DNA of 64,000 nucleotides from the NCBI RefSeq assembly GCF_030052815.1, contig NC_079496.1:82325652-82389651 (forward strand). The letters run 5' to 3'. The position numbers were made by a program, and so were the translations under genes. Below, piece by piece: positions 25,636 through 39,193 of this stretch. The notes under the pieces were generated by a model. The model was not told the origin of the DNA. It worked only from the letters and a program-made list of their open reading frames with translations, and did not search any database. This DNA comes from Hevea brasiliensis (Eukaryota > Streptophyta > Magnoliopsida > Malpighiales > Euphorbiaceae). Every line of letters starts with the position of its first letter. The first letter of the stretch is position 1.

Positions 25636-28600
25636 TGTAACACCCTCCCGGTAGCAACTCCGTACATTCTACTGTTCCGGTGACCGGTGTCGGTCCGGAC
25701 AGCTAGAACGTCCGGAAAAATATTTAAACTAAAGTCAAGAACCAAAATTAACTCAAATATTAATAAGAAAAATTTAGGAAAAATTTTAGAAATAAAATAC
25801 AACCAAGTCAAATGAGCCGGTGCCCAAGCGATGAGTAACCCAGAGGGAAGTTGCGGTTCTCCCAACGAGGAGCCCTAGACCCGGGAAAAAATTCATAAAA
25901 TAATTTTTGGGACTCCAGAGAAGGGTCATTGAGGTTCATATGGCATTAGAATGCCAAGAAAATATTTAGAAAAATTTTACAATCGGTACAGACAATTTTG
26001 ACCCGTTAAGCTAAACGGAGGGCATTTTGGTCATTTCGCCTTCCGAGACGATTTTTGGCCGACTTGTCCAGTTGAGTAAATAATTATTATGACATAAAAT
26101 ATGAATTAATATTGATGAAAAAATTAATTGAAAGTTAGTAGAAAAGAAAAGAAAAGAAAATGCAATAAAATGCCAAATATGACATATTGTGATGTCATTT
26201 AAAAAGCTTCCTCCAATCACAATTAAACAACCCTTTAATTAACTAATAAAAGAGACCAAAGGAGACCAAAAATTATGGTCATCTTCTTCTTCTTCTTCAG
26301 CCAAAACGTGACCTCCCCTTTTCCATAACCCTCCATGAAAGTTTCCTTTAATTTCTTCCATTTCCCATGAAATTCCATTACTAAACCCTAAGTCACCTTC
26401 ACTAAAACTTGTCCCCACATCACAAGGCAACTCTAGGCAGCCACAAAGAGGAGAAATTCTAGAGTTTTCACAAGCTCAATAAGTTGAGCAAAGAGGTTAG
26501 TGCTTAATTATGCATGTATATCTCTTGTTCCATGTTAAGGACTTAAAAATGAGTATGAAATTGTGGATTAAATGAATGAAACTTATGGGTATGTATGCCA
26601 TGGATTTCGGCTTCCCTAAGGAAGGAATAGGATTGAGTGTTTGTGATGGACTTGGAGTGAACTAGAAACCATGTTTAAAGTGTATAAATATAAGGATAAT
26701 GAACTAGTAGTTAATTAAGGTAAGTTGTGAAAATTCATAATGGGAATTAGGGTTTTAAGGGTGAAAATTGGACTTGGCATTTGAATTGATTAATGGACAT
26801 TCTAGTGGTCAATTAGTGACCATTTAAGGCAAGTTAATCATAATTTGAAGTGAGTTAATGCATGGCAAAGTGAATGTGTAGGCTGCCTAAAGACAGCAGC
26901 AGGGTGACTGAAATTTCAGTCCACTTGGACTGCCATATCTTTGGCTGTGTTGGTCCAATTGGTGTTTGGCCAATTGGACATGAAACTAGGCTTATAATGG
27001 CACATTTTTGCTGAAGAAACCATGCCCAAAAGACCAAAGCAAGTGGACCAAAAGTTGGCCCCAATCCGGATACCCTGCAACAGCACCTGCAGAAATGACC
27101 AAATGAACAGTAACTGTTCATTTGGCCATAACTCACTGTAGATAAGGTCAATTGACCTGAAATTTTTACAGCAACAAGTTAAGACATAGAAAAACAACTT
27201 TCATGAAGAAACCTACCCCAAATTATGACCAAAACCTAACCCAAATGGCAGTGGCAGTCACTATTCATGTTACTGTAGATATGGTAATTTCTGCAGAATG
27301 GAAATCCGGCCAGCTGTGGTTTTTGGACCATATCTGGAGCTACAAAACTCCAAATGGAGTGATTCAAAAAAGGAAATTCAACTAGACAAAATAAGGAACA
27401 ACTTTCATGTTTGCCATTTCTTCAAATTCCCACTGTAACAGTGCTTAATGGAACAGTAAAGTTAAGCTTCACAAACTGAAAATTCTGCTTCCCTTGGTTT
27501 AAACTTAGAAATGGTAATAGTAATCAATTCCAACAAGTTTTAAATACAAAATGCGGTATGTTTGGGGTGTTAAAACCAATACATCTATTTTCTATCCAAA
27601 AGTCAACATTTTTGTTGACCAATGAGGTGAATAGTGACACCAAAACTTGAAATTCAAAATTTGAAAAAATTTAAAAGTATCAAATGCCCTAGTATACCTA
27701 ACTAGATTGGTTTGGATAGTTTGGCATGCCAATAGGGTATTGTTTTAGCAGTACTGCGAAAGGAAAGGCTTTGTGTCTGTATTCATGGCTTTATGCCTGT
27801 ATCCATGGCTTTTATGCCCGTATTCATGGCTTTTATGCCCGATTATGTGATATCATAGCTTTTAGCTATATTGACTGCATACATGGTTGACGTTCTGCGT
27901 CCCATGGTATGACGGCCCGAGGCACCGCGGTGCCCAGTGCCAACGACCCGTTATCCAGTCCAGTCATCCAGTATAGGTTACTTGGGCAACCAAATGAATG
28001 GAAAAGTATAACTGTGAACTGATTATTAAAAAAATTACGAAAATTAAGTATCAGGAATGATTACAAAAATACAAGGAAGCTCAAGATCATGAAAAAAAAA
28101 ATAATTAACGAAATGCATGAAGAAGTTAATATCATAAAACATGATTAGCCCTCGACTAAACAATAAGTTAGTAATTACTCATTTCTTATGAACACAATAG
28201 CAAGGAAATTATTATTTTTATTTGCATATTATATTTTCTTGTATTATTGGCACCACTAAGCTTTATGCTTAGCGCGTCGCTTTTGCAACGCGTAGTGCGT
28301 ATCAAGATTTGGACAGAGGGCCCAGTAGACCACAGATTCGGTAAGGCAGTTCACAGTTCTGCATAGTGTCCGTGTCACCTCACCGTCTACAGTGCATTGG
28401 TAGGACACTAGGCTTCATTTTGGTATTTTGTAATTGATTTTTTATTTTCCTTTGTATAAATGAAACTTATGTAATGTATTTTGATTTTCATGTAAATAGT
28501 GCAAAATTGTGTTTGTAAATGGAAAAGTGAATATTGATCTGTGACTGTTACATTACTATCAAATGTGATGAATGATTGAGAAACGAATGGTTGAAAAATA

Positions 28601-28882
28601 TTGAGATTTTGATATTGGAGTTTGTGAATAGATGAATATGATTATTAGAAGTGTTTTTCACAGGTTCCAAAGAACTGTTTTCTCCATTTTTAGCCAAGAT
28701 CTCACGGATTTTCTTTAAAATTTTCGGAACCTCAAATAAATTACAATTTCAATAAATGAATTATATTTCACAAGTTATATTCAAAACTACGATAAAAATG
28801 AATTAAGATAAAATAGAGTGCTCCGGCACACTGAGTGGCATAACTTGCTCGGCTACACTGTAGTCGGGTAAGGGGTGTCACA
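25636..28882 (+). mobile_element. Element K: solo LTR (Ty3/gypsy, type 1)
   Basis: It runs TGTAACACCC to GGGGTGTCACA, 3,247 bp, with perfect TSD TCATT (25631-25635 and 28883-28887). It is a close relative of H. Donor-like AAGAG|GTTAGTG has its G at 26496 (+860). A weakened bZIP-like palindrome is at 26179-26198, a perfect palindrome GGCACCGCGGTGCC at 27921-27934, and the hairpin CTAAGC-tttat-GCTTAG at 28256-28272. Inserted head-on to D, it splits D pol. Confidence 0.95.
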
Positions 28883-30954
28883 TCATTAATCTCTAAGCTG
28901 GCATGCAATGATCTCAACTCATGTATCAAAGACAAAGGAGTAACCCATAGACTTGCCATACTCTTGCGACTTAAGGCGTCAGCCACAACATTAGTTTTCT
29001 CTAGCTGATAGTCTATCAGACAATCATAGTCTTTTATCAACTCTAACCATCTCCTCTGTCTCAAATTCAACTCTTTCTGGGTGCCCAAATACTTCAAACT
29101 CTTATGATCTGTATAGATGTAACACTTTTCCCCATACAAATAGTGTCTCCAGATCTTAAGAGCAAACACAATAGCTGCAAGCTCCAAATCATGTGTTGGA
29201 TAGTTCCTCTCATGCGGTTTTAGCTGGCGTGATGCATAGGCAATGACATTTCGATCTTGCATCAACACACAACCTAACCCATTGTGAGAAGCATCACTAT
29301 ATACTGTATATTCTTTACCCGGAGTAGGTAAAGTCAGGATTGGAGCTTCAGTCAAACATCTCTTCAATTCATTAAAACTCTGTTGGCATTTATCCGTCCA
29401 TTGAAATTTTACATCTTTTCTAAGCAGCTTGGTCAATGGAGATGCCAACATAGAGAATCCCTTCACAAATCTATGGTAGTATCCAGCTAAACCCAGAAAA
29501 CTACGAATTTCTGTGACATTTCTGGGTTACCTCCAATTAAGGACAGCTTCAATCTTACTTGGATCTACTTTAATGCCCTCTTCTGATAGTACATGCCCCA
29601 AAAAGGATATCTCCTTCAGCCAAAATTCACATTTCAACAATTTGGCATATAGCTGTTTCTCCCTCAAAGTCTGCAGTACGATCCGCAGATGTCTATCATG
29701 CTCTTCTGCATTCCTCGAATAGACTAATATATCATCTATGAATACCACAACAAACTGGTCGAGGTATGGTCTGAAGATAGTGTTCATCAGATCCATAAAA
29801 GCAGCTGGAGCATTAGTTAACCCGAATGGCGTAACCAAAAACTCATAATGGCCATAACGGGTTCTGAAGGCAGTTTTAGGAATACTCTGCTCTTGTACTT
29901 TCAGCTGATAATAACCTGATCTCAGGTCAATTTTGGAGAATACAGCTGCACCCCTCAACTGATCAAACAAGTCATCAATGCGGGGTAATGGATATCTATT
30001 CTTTATTGTCACCTTATTCAACTGTCGATAGTCAATACATAACCGGAGAGTGCCATCCTTCTTCTAAACAAACAATACTGGCGCTCCCCAAGGTGACACA
30101 CTAGAGTGGATAAAGCCCTTGTTAAGCAATTCTTGCAATTGCACTTTTAACTCCTTCAATTCTGCAGGTGCCATTCTGTATGGTGTTATGGAGATTGGTT
30201 CCACACCAGGCATAACATCAATCTCAAACTGCACCTCTCTTTCTGGAGGTAATCCTGGTAATTCATCAGGAAATACATCCAGAAAATCACATACAGTAGG
30301 GATGTCCCTTAGTGCTGGACTCCCCACTTGGGTGTCTATCACATGTGCTAAGTATGCTTCACACCCCTTTCTGATCATCCTTCTGGCTAATGCAGCCGAA
30401 ATGATGTTTGATGGCAGTAAATGCCTCTCCCCATGTATTACCACATCACTGTACAAAGGGAGACCAAAAGTGACTGTCTTCAGTCTACAGTCAATCATGG
30501 CGTGATGCCTGGCTAACCAATCCATGCCCAAGATAATATCATACTCTCTGAAGGGCATTTCAATCAAGTCTGATAGGAAAACATGTCCTTGGATCACCAA
30601 AGGACAGTCTCTGTAGATTCTGTTGACCTGGACCTCTTGTCCTAATGGACTAGTTACTAGCACTTCAAAACCCATTTGCACACATGGAACAGCAAGTGAA
30701 CTGACTATGCTAGCACTAACATATGAATGGGTTGAACTCGGATCAAACAATACAAATACTTCTTGATCAGAGATAGAGAATATACCAGCTACCACATCAG
30801 AAGTCTCAGCCTCTTCTCGCTGTCTCATTGTGTAGATTCTGGTTGAAGCACTTCCTTGTCCCGACTGACCAACTGTGCCTTGACTGCCTGAAGCAATGCC
30901 TCTACCTTTGCCTCTTCCTCTGCCAACTGACTGTGAACCTCTGGGAATGGGACT
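28883..30954 (-). pseudogene. D pol, proximal part: protease, reverse transcriptase, RNase H
   Basis: It is continuous in frame with gag. The protease has LFDPSSTHSYV, where A and B have VDPGSTHSY, so the usual Gly is Ser. RT follows with [44 protein letters not shown] and the catalytic FIDDILVYS. RNase H has [35 protein letters not shown] and TDHKSLKYL, and ends near 28888 at the K insertion. Stops are at 30064-30066 and 29527-29529. The enzymes would copy the element RNA into DNA and remove the RNA strand. A full polyprotein is impossible because of these stops, the gag stop and K. Confidence 0.92.
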
Positions 30955-32076
30955 CTAAATAGATCCCTCGGCAGTAGTAGGAGCTGGACCATATCTTGAA
31001 GATGGAGCACTAGTACAGTCTCTTGCTAAATGACCCTTGCCTTCGCAGTTAAAGCAGGCTCCAGTGGCCCAATAGCATTCCCCTCCATAAACCTTGCCAC
31101 AAGTCTCACAGGGGCGGGCAGAATGTGAACCCCTGCTCGACTGCTGACCAGACCTAGGGGGTCTCTGTCCAGAGAATCGGCCCCTACAAAATCTTCCACC
31201 TCGACCCCTGTTGGGTCCACTAAACTTCTTTCTCTTTCCAGAGTTAGCACCAGAACTCTGTTCAACTGATTTTTCCCCCTTGTCTTTTTCTGATTTCTCA
31301 GCTTTTTCTGATTTTTCTTTCACTGGGGTTGCTTCTGATTCAATTCTCTCCAGTTCAAGTGCTTGAGACATAAGCTCTGAGAAGTTGCTGTGTCGAAATC
31401 CCACAACTTGCATCCTTATGCTGGGCTTCAAACCCGTCTCAAATCTCTTGCACCTTGCCTTGCTGGTAGTAAGGAGACTCCCAGCATAATGACTTAAGCG
31501 GGAGAACTCCCTCTCATACTCTGCCACCGATCGGTTCCCTTGTTTCAGACTCAAAAATTCTTGTAGTTTCTGATCAACATATGCATCTGGGATGTATTTC
31601 TGTCTAAATTCTCTGATAAACTCATCCCAGGTTAGCACTGGTGGTTCAGCTAAGCTGTGGGGAATGGTCTTCCACCAATCATACGCATCCCCTTGCAGTA
31701 GAGACACAGAATACTCAAACTTTAGTTCATCTTGGCAGTGCAGCTTCTTAAATACTCTGTCTATTCTTTCAAGCCATTGCTCTGCCTCTAAAGGGTCCAC
31801 TGTACCCTTAAATTCTGCAGCCCCATACTTCATTAATTTATCATACTGTCTGGCTAGAGGCAATGGTTGTGCCACAGGTGGTTGTGGTGGAGTTTGAACA
31901 GGCATACCCCCAGCCATTTGTTGAAATATTGCCGCCATCTGCTGTGCAAACTGTGCAGGAAACTGCGGCATTTGCAGGGCTGGTGCTACTAACCCACTGA
32001 CATTCGGTAAAGCTGGGGCTTCCTCTTGTGCCTCAGCTTCAACAGACTGCTCAAATGAGCGATCCCCTTCTTCCAT
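30955..32076 (-). pseudogene. D gag
   Basis: An ATG at 32076 opens a 373-codon frame. The capsid-like part contains QWLERIDRVFKKLHC, YDWWKTI, WDEFIREFRQKY and SVAEYEREFSRLSHYA, the usual plant Ty3/gypsy retrotransposon gag domain. A Lys/Glu-rich and Arg/Gly-rich linker leads to a zinc knuckle CFNCEGKGHLARDC (C-X2-C-X4-H-X4-C). Gag would form the particle and bind element RNA. The frame stops at TAG 30955-30957 but continues in frame into the protease, so the ancestral product was probably one Gag-Pol polyprotein. The TAG is one C-to-T from CAG. This is the longest open frame of the window. Confidence 0.93.
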
Positions 32077-32245
32077 TTCAGGCTGAAGTTAGGGTATCTC
32101 CTGAACAAGTAACACAAGGAGATTTGCCCCCGTTAGTTCATATTCATGATGTAATGCACTGTATGTAACAATTATGGACATTGAGCAGTTGTACTTAACA
32201 AAGAACAGACATAAATTCATAAGTTAAAACATACTTCAAAAATTT

Positions 32246-32257
32246 GCTCTGATACCA
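32246..32257 (-). other. D primer-binding site (initiator Met-tRNA)
   Basis: Minus-strand TGGTATCAGAGC lies 8 nt inside the 5' LTR end. It complements the 3' end of plant initiator Met-tRNA. Confidence 0.95.
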
Positions 32258-32265
32258 CTAAAACA

Positions 32266-35200
32266 TGTCACACATTACCCCTCTGTAAGGCATAACATGA
32301 TCCCGTAGAATACCTAATGAACTACCGAACTTCACCTACCAATAATTCATTAAGTACCCTACAAGGGATTTTAAAACAATTTTCTTATTTTTGACAAGTG
32401 GTGAGCATTTTCTAATAAGTACTTAAAACATTTAGTTAAAATTAAAACTAGTTAATATTTTTGGCATATTTTATTTTTACGCAAATTTTATAAAAATTTT
32501 GACAGAGTTCCCTCTGTATTTTGAGAAAACAGTTCTTCAAATACCTGTAAAAAGCACTTCTAAAAATTTTCCTCAACAACTGCTTCAATTTCATACTCAA
32601 TCTCAATTAATTTCTCAACACATTTATCAACTTTCAAATTTCAAATCCACTATCCAATGATCATCAAAATACTAGCAATCCATTGCTTTCAAATTAAATA
32701 AAATAGTTTCATTCATAATTCATTAGAAACAAAACAATTTAGATTCATCATTACAAAATTTACATTAAGAGAATTTCAAACTAGAATATATATTACAACT
32801 TTATACAAATTTTATACAAACTGCTCAAGACCCATTTTTACATGTCCATACATTTATGTGCAATATATACATCAAAAGAAATATTTACAATTAGGGTATA
32901 AATTATACCCGATAACTTCAAGCAGAATGATCTTTAATCCTTAGCACTCGACTGCTTCTTCTAGTCTCTCAGATTCTGATAAAGAATAAAAGCTATCGCT
33001 GAGTACTAAGACTCAGTGGTGCACAACAGACTAAAATAATTTTTATGCGGAATATAAATCACATTTATTCAAAATTTGACTAAACATGAGTATTAAACAC
33101 AAAACATGAATTATGAAATTTTAATGCAAACCAAGTTCATTTCGAAGAATCAAAACACATTTCATAAAATCCACAGTTAGATCATGCCATTCGAAACAAA
33201 TAGAATCTCAATAGCCAGAGGCTAAAGAGAAATCACATCAAAAGGCTAGCTAGCTCAAATATATGGATATCCATTCACATCCTCTTCTACTGGCACACCT
33301 TAACACTTCTCCAGAGAAGGAATCAAAATTCGAAACTAGTTACCCCCACTAGTCGTGCTAGTGAGGTGTCCAAATATATGGTCATGACACTGTGGTTTCA
33401 AAACTTATCTTAACAATTTGCTAAATATACACAATAACTTTAACAATTTAAATCAAACATCATAAGAATGCCGTAATTCAATATTTCATGTTAGTCAAAA
33501 CAGTATGCAGAAGATAATTATAAAAAATATACGTTATGCACAAACCTCAAACGACTCACCTGTTGGCCTGGACTCGGTTCCTCGGGTTCTTTCTCGATAT
33601 TCCTTTCAACTGAAACACACAATTTTACAGTGTTTCAGTACCATAATTTAACATAAATCCAAAAATAAATTTAACTTCACTTTTACGTAGCTCTAAGGTG
33701 CTAAATTCGACGTTCTTGAAATTTTGTGTTTCGGATTACTATTCACTGCACTATTCAAGTCAAATTATTGACTTTCTAAGGCTTAATAGGTATGGGAATT
33801 CCAACTTTACCCACATACCACATTTTGGTCACCAAACTTGTTGGTTTTGGTCATTTTCTCAAAACTTAGGTCTTTTAGGCAAAATTGCCAAATTTTCAGT
33901 TTTGGTGTCCTTAATTGTACTGTTTCATTGGTCAGTTTACTATTGGAATTTGGTAAAACTTTCTTCATAGAAAATGTTCCTTATTGTCTTAAGTTTATTC
34001 TCCTTTTTGAATCACCCCAATTGGAGTTTTTTAGATCAAGTTATAAGCAAATTACTATTACTGTTCATGCTGCAGAATTTGGTTCTGCAGATTTATTGAT
34101 CCAATTTCATTCAGTAATTTGATCAAGTTAAGTCCATAAATTGGGTCTAATTTTCTTCATATGAAATGTTCTACTATGTCTTAGGTTTTCATCGGTTCAA
34201 GAATCGCCTAAATCGGAGTTTTCTAGAGAGAATTATAGCCATTGAAACTTTACTGTTCATATGGCAATCTGCAGTTCTGCAGATTCAGGTCACCAAATTT
34301 GCTCAGTAATTTGATTGGGTTAATGGCATAATTTGGGTTGGTGTTCTTCATGAAAGTTTTAGATCTATATCTCATCTAACCCCTGGTAAAATTTCAGGTC
34401 ATTTTGACCTGCCTAGATCGAGTTATGACCAAATGAATAAACACTGTTCATTTGGTCAGTTTGTTCAGAGGCAGCCTGCGATTTTCCGACTTCAGCCACT
34501 TTGTTCACTAGGTTTTAGTCACTTTTTGGGCAGGCTTCCTAAATGAAAATTTTGTCATTTAGTGCCTATTTTCATCCCCAATTGGTCCCATATCCATTGG
34601 ACTTGTAAAATTTAATTTTTGGTCCCTTAAAGGAGGTTTTGGTCATGCTGCCAGCACATGACCTTATCCAATCCGAATTGGCTTTTAATTCCAACATTTC
34701 TAACACACCTCATTTGGTCACAAATGACCATTTTTCACTTCACATTAGGTCAAATACACCATTTACAAGTTTTTCACATTTTTGGTCTCTAAACCCTAAT
34801 GTTCAAAACCCTAATTCACATATTTGTTCCATTCATGCAATTTAAAGTGTGGCACTAACACCTACCCACTTAGATTGACTTGCATGCATGATTTATTGAA
34901 GTGAAACATATCACTTTCCCCCAACCCTCATGGCTGCCAAATTGTTTGTCCTTTCATAACTTATCATTTTCTTTAACTTTTCATGCAATTTAGACTCATC
35001 TTAACTTAATTTCAAAGCTTAAAGAAGAAAAGAAAGGGAAACAAGTACTAACCTCACTTGTCAAATTTTCTTGAATTGCCAAGTTTGATTTTCCTTCACT
35101 TTTCTTCCCTCCTATTCTTCTTTAATCTTCTTTTCTAGGGTAACTTAGAAGCTTTTTAGGGTTTAGGGTTGAAACTTGTGGGGAAGAACTAATTTTTCAA

Positions 35201-35814
35201 CCTTTAAAAGCTTGTTAATGGAGGAACCTTGGGAGAGAAAAGTGAGAGAGAGATGAAAACGTTTTTTGAAGAAGAAGAAATGATTTTCTTTTTTTTTTAT
35301 TTTTCTATTAGTTCTTTAATTTAATTCTCAATTTCAAAATTCTTTTTTCTCCGTTTTTATTTGACAGTTAGGTCAGGAGTCAGCTCTCGGGGTCAATTGA
35401 CCAAATTGCCCCTCGCCTGTTCATCCCGATTTGTAATTAATTCCATATTTCTTCCGGCTCCCTGACCTAATTATTTGACTGGCTTAACAGTTCTTTTTCG
35501 TGATTTTCTCTTTTCCACTGTGTTCATAAGGGTCCTAAGGACCGCAGCGTCACTTTTTACGGTTCGAAATTTGAGTTTAAAATGACTTCGTAGTCATTCC
35601 CGAGAAAGTCACCCATCGCTGTGACTCTTGGCTCGTTTAACTTCTTCTGTTATGTTTTTCTTCTTTATACTTAACTAATTGAACATTACTAATTATTTGT
35701 GTTTATGGTTTATCTAGTTGTCTTAAGTGTGGTTCTAATCCCCTTAATTGTCCGGACTGACACCGGTCACCGGAACAGTGAAATCTACCAGGCTATGCAA
35801 ACGGGAGTGTTACA
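32266..35814 (-). repeat. D 5' LTR
   Basis: Minus-strand start TGTAACACTCCCG at 35814, end TGTGACA at 32266; 3,549 bp. Donor-like GTGAG|GTTAG has its G at 35052 (+762), and an acceptor-like TTGTTCAG ends at 32101 just before the gag ATG. The hairpin is CTGAGT...ACTCAG at 32999-33016. No gene. Confidence 0.95.
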
Positions 35815-38100
35815 TTTAGAAAGCAGTTTGTATATCTTAGCAAACTGCCACTTTTGGTAGCCTTTAAATTCATGAATTAGTGTTTGGTTTCATGAATTTT
35901 CTTGATGAATTATGGTGAAGATGAATTGAGGGCAGTGTATGTGAAGTAATGGTTGGGAGGTATATGTTATAATCAAGTGTTTTCATGTATATATATTATG
36001 TTGAATTTAACTTTGCAAATTAGGATTGTATAATGTACATGGAACACTTGTATATTCTGCCCAAATAGACATGATTGAGATATGATGAATGGTGTAGAAG
36101 TATTATGAATGTATATTTGTAGTTTTGGGAGGAGGAGAAGTGTCATTTGGAAGTGTTCTTTGTGTGCAGATTTTATGTTATGAAGGCAGTAGGTAAATTG
36201 AACCATAAGTGACAATTGGTGACCCCAATTGGTATGAGGCCAATGGGAGGTGAAACTAGACACAAAATAAGCCAACTTTCATGCAGAAATGTTGCCAAAA
36301 TTCTGCCTAGAAACTGACCTTAAAAATGACCTAATCCGGAATTGGTAATGTGTAAGCCCAGATTTTTGACCATATGAATAATAGTCACTAAGATGACTAT
36401 AACTCACTTAAAATAGGTCCAAATGACCTGAAATTTTTACCATGGAAAGACTATACATAGCGCTACAATTCTTATGAAGACATCAGAGCCCAGAAATGGC
36501 CAGAACCAAGTCAAACTACTTGCCCAAGTTAGGGTACCAAAACTGCCAGAACTGAATTTGACCTAAAATTGATGAAATTTTGTACTAAAGATGTAATCTG
36601 TCTAGCTTTAGTAAATTGACCATATCTTGGTCTATACAACTTAGAATGACCTGAAATTTGTGCTAAAAGTTCAATAAGACATAGAGCTATAATTTTGCTT
36701 CTTTGACTAGAAGCTAAAAACTAAGAGAAATAGGACTTTAAGCTAGATCAATCTAGCACACTAAAATTAAAAATTTGACATTTATATACAATGAAGCTTG
36801 AAGTAATTTGGCAATGAATGCCAACTTGTGAAAAGGGTAAATTGCACTATATTGGCAGCATATTGAATTATAAATTGTGACATGTTGATACTAGAATCAA
36901 CTTATCCACGATATCTAAAAAGGTCAACATTTGCATTGACTTGTGAATTACATAATAACTAGTAAACTCTAAAAATAAAGAATTAAACAATTAATTTGTA
37001 ATGTGCCCTAGTTTTCCTAGTTGACTAGTTTGGATAGGTTGGCATGCCAATAGGATTCTAACAGCTATTCTATAAATGGCTTTACGCCATATTGTGTTTA
37101 TACAGCTTATTATGCTGCACTGTGATTTCAATAGCCTATGGCTATATGAATTTTATTATTATACTCGGCTTACTGCCCGATTGATTATATGGTTTTTTAG
37201 CCACACCATTTGCATACCGGGAGATACCTTGTGACCGATGGTGTGACGGCCTGAGGTACTAGGTACCCAGCACTAGTATATCCGTTTATCCAGTCTGGTC
37301 AGTGTATAGGCTGCACGGGCAGTTAATTTAAACATTATTAAATTCAAATAGCCAAATTCAGTTTATTGACATACAGAACCACCGAAAATTAACAAAAATG
37401 AAAGGTTAGCAAATAAAAGTAGAATCAACAACTGCAAAGAATATCGATGTCATGAATTCATAAACAATTAATTTATTTTATTTTAGTATATATTTCTTTA
37501 TATTTGGCACCACTAAGAAGAATTGCTTAGTGCGTTGCTTTTGCTACGCGTAGGTATTGGAGACACAGCTGGGGAGCCTAGCAGACCTATGACCAGGTGA
37601 AACATCAGATTTGCACAGGAGTCCAGAGTCATCTGCACTACACTGCATATTAAGATCTTGTCTAATGACTATTAGTTGTATTTTAACATTTTGTTATGTA
37701 ATATGTATATCATAAAACTTTAAGGTTTGTAATAATTTGTACATATTAAACTCCTATGGAGAGTGTTGGATGAATGTAATGATTGTATTTTGAAACTATG
37801 AATTTTTTAGACTAAAAAATTAGTTAGAAGGTTGAGATTATCATATTGAACTATTTTTAATAAGTTTAGAAGGACAATTTGTCCGAAATACAGATGGCAC
37901 CTTGCCAGATTTTTATTACCATTTTTGAAACACTGATCTTATTAAAATATGAAAATAGAACCAATATGTTATGAATATCACATAAAGACTTCTTAAATCA
38001 AATTGAGTTCAGAAAATGAGATAATCACAGACTAGGTGCTCCGGCACGCCGTGTTGTACGCCTTGCTTGGCTACACTGTAGACGGGTGAGGGGTGTTACA
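35815..38100 (+). repeat. A 5' LTR, right part
   Basis: It starts with TSD copy TTTAG and follows 57848-60145 of the 3' LTR closely to GGGTGTTACA at 38100. It includes palindrome GGTAC-tag-GTACC (37255-37267) and a hairpin weakened by one change (37513-37530). The U5-end stretch ggctacactgtagacggg can fold. No gene. Confidence 0.92.
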
Positions 38101-38105
38101 TGTAG

Positions 38106-38117
38106 TGGTATCAGAGC
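38106..38117 (+). other. A primer-binding site (initiator Met-tRNA)
   Basis: TGGTATCAGAGC, continuing CATGG, starts 5 nt after the LTR end. Confidence 0.96.
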
Positions 38118-38213
38118 ATGGTTTAGGCGTTTCTGGACCTAGATAGTTTGCATATCATGCATTGCATTGTAAGTGTTAAGATGACTCTTTTGATTTATTA
38201 TTTTGATCAGAAT

Positions 38214-39193
38214 ATGGACTCCACATCGCAGAGAGCGATTGATGAGGAGGTGGAGAGTCATGCTCCATCTATGACTGGGCCAGGAGACAGGAGGGAACCT
38301 GCTTCACCAGTACCATAGGCACCAGCCACATTTCAGCAAATGGCTGAGTTCTTTGGACAGATGGCAGGAGTTATGCCACCACCAACACCTCCACATCAAA
38401 AATCTCATATGGAAAAACTCAGAAAGCTCGGAGCAGTGGATTTTCTAGGCAAAAGGAAAGATGATTCTGTCATAGTTGAAAACTGGTTGGACAGAACTAA
38501 AAGGGTTTTGAAACAACTTCACTGTACTCCAGAGCAAAATTTGGAAGGTGCTATATCACTACTACAAGATGATGCATACCAATGGTGGGATATAATGACT
38601 AGTAAGGTGCCACCAGAATAAATAACTTGGGATTTTTTTCTCACTGAGTTCAGAAAGAAGTATTCGGGCAGTATATACTTGGAAGATAAGAGAAGGGAAT
38701 TTATTACCCTACGCCAGAAACTGCTGACACTGGTTGAATATGAAAGAGAATTTGTTAGACTTAGCCGCTATGAGCGGGAAATAGTCCTTAATGAGGACGA
38801 GAGATGCAAGAGATTTGAGGAAGGACTCAATGATAACATTAAAGTAATGATTACAGCCTTGGGGATTACAGTGTTTGCCAAGTTAGTGAAAGTCGCACTA
38901 AAGGTCGAAAAAGTTAGAATAAATGAGCAGAGTAGAAGGGACAGACAGCAGAAAAGAGGTCAGGGTCAGACCAGTACATCTTCTGCCCCTAGTAAGAAAT
39001 TCAGAGGTTCGCCTACTCATAGTTTCAGTAGAGCACCAAGTCAGGGTCAGTCACAGAGGCCCAAATCTCAGTTTTTACCGAGGAGAGGCTAGTCCACACC
39101 TTCAGTAGCTAGCTCTCCAGGGACAGGGTTCAGGGGACCAGCCCTAACAGTATCTGTTGCTTGCCCACATTGCCAAAAATGGCATAAGGGGGA
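38214..39193 (+). pseudogene. A gag
   Basis: An ATG at 38214 lies 3 nt after an acceptor-like TTTTGATCAG. One frame to 39092 holds the gag domain: ENWLDRTKRVLKQLHC, YQWWDIM, FRKKYSGSIYLE, VEYEREFVRLSRYE and RCKRFEEGLN. Stops are at 38316-38318, 38619-38621 and 39090-39092. A first Cys/His cluster CPHCQKWHKGEC (about 39160) precedes a small deletion that shifts the frame into the zinc-knuckle segment. It is the same family as B gag (far more alike than either is to D). Confidence 0.9.

Larger units (their letters stand above)
20552..35814 (-). mobile_element. Element D: full-length Tekay-like chromovirus, minus strand, hosts K
   Basis: The left LTR is 20552-24118 and the right LTR 32266-35814, each about 3.55 kb. 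The flanks are TTTGG and TTTAG (35815-35819), a TSD with one G-to-A change. PBS, gag, PR, RT, RH, IN, chromodomain and PPT follow in order on the minus strand. It has the best preserved coding frame of the window: gag through RNase H stays in one frame with three stops. Solo LTR K splits pol between RNase H and integrase. A second copy of the target, without insertion, is present at 57843-57847. Confidence 0.95.
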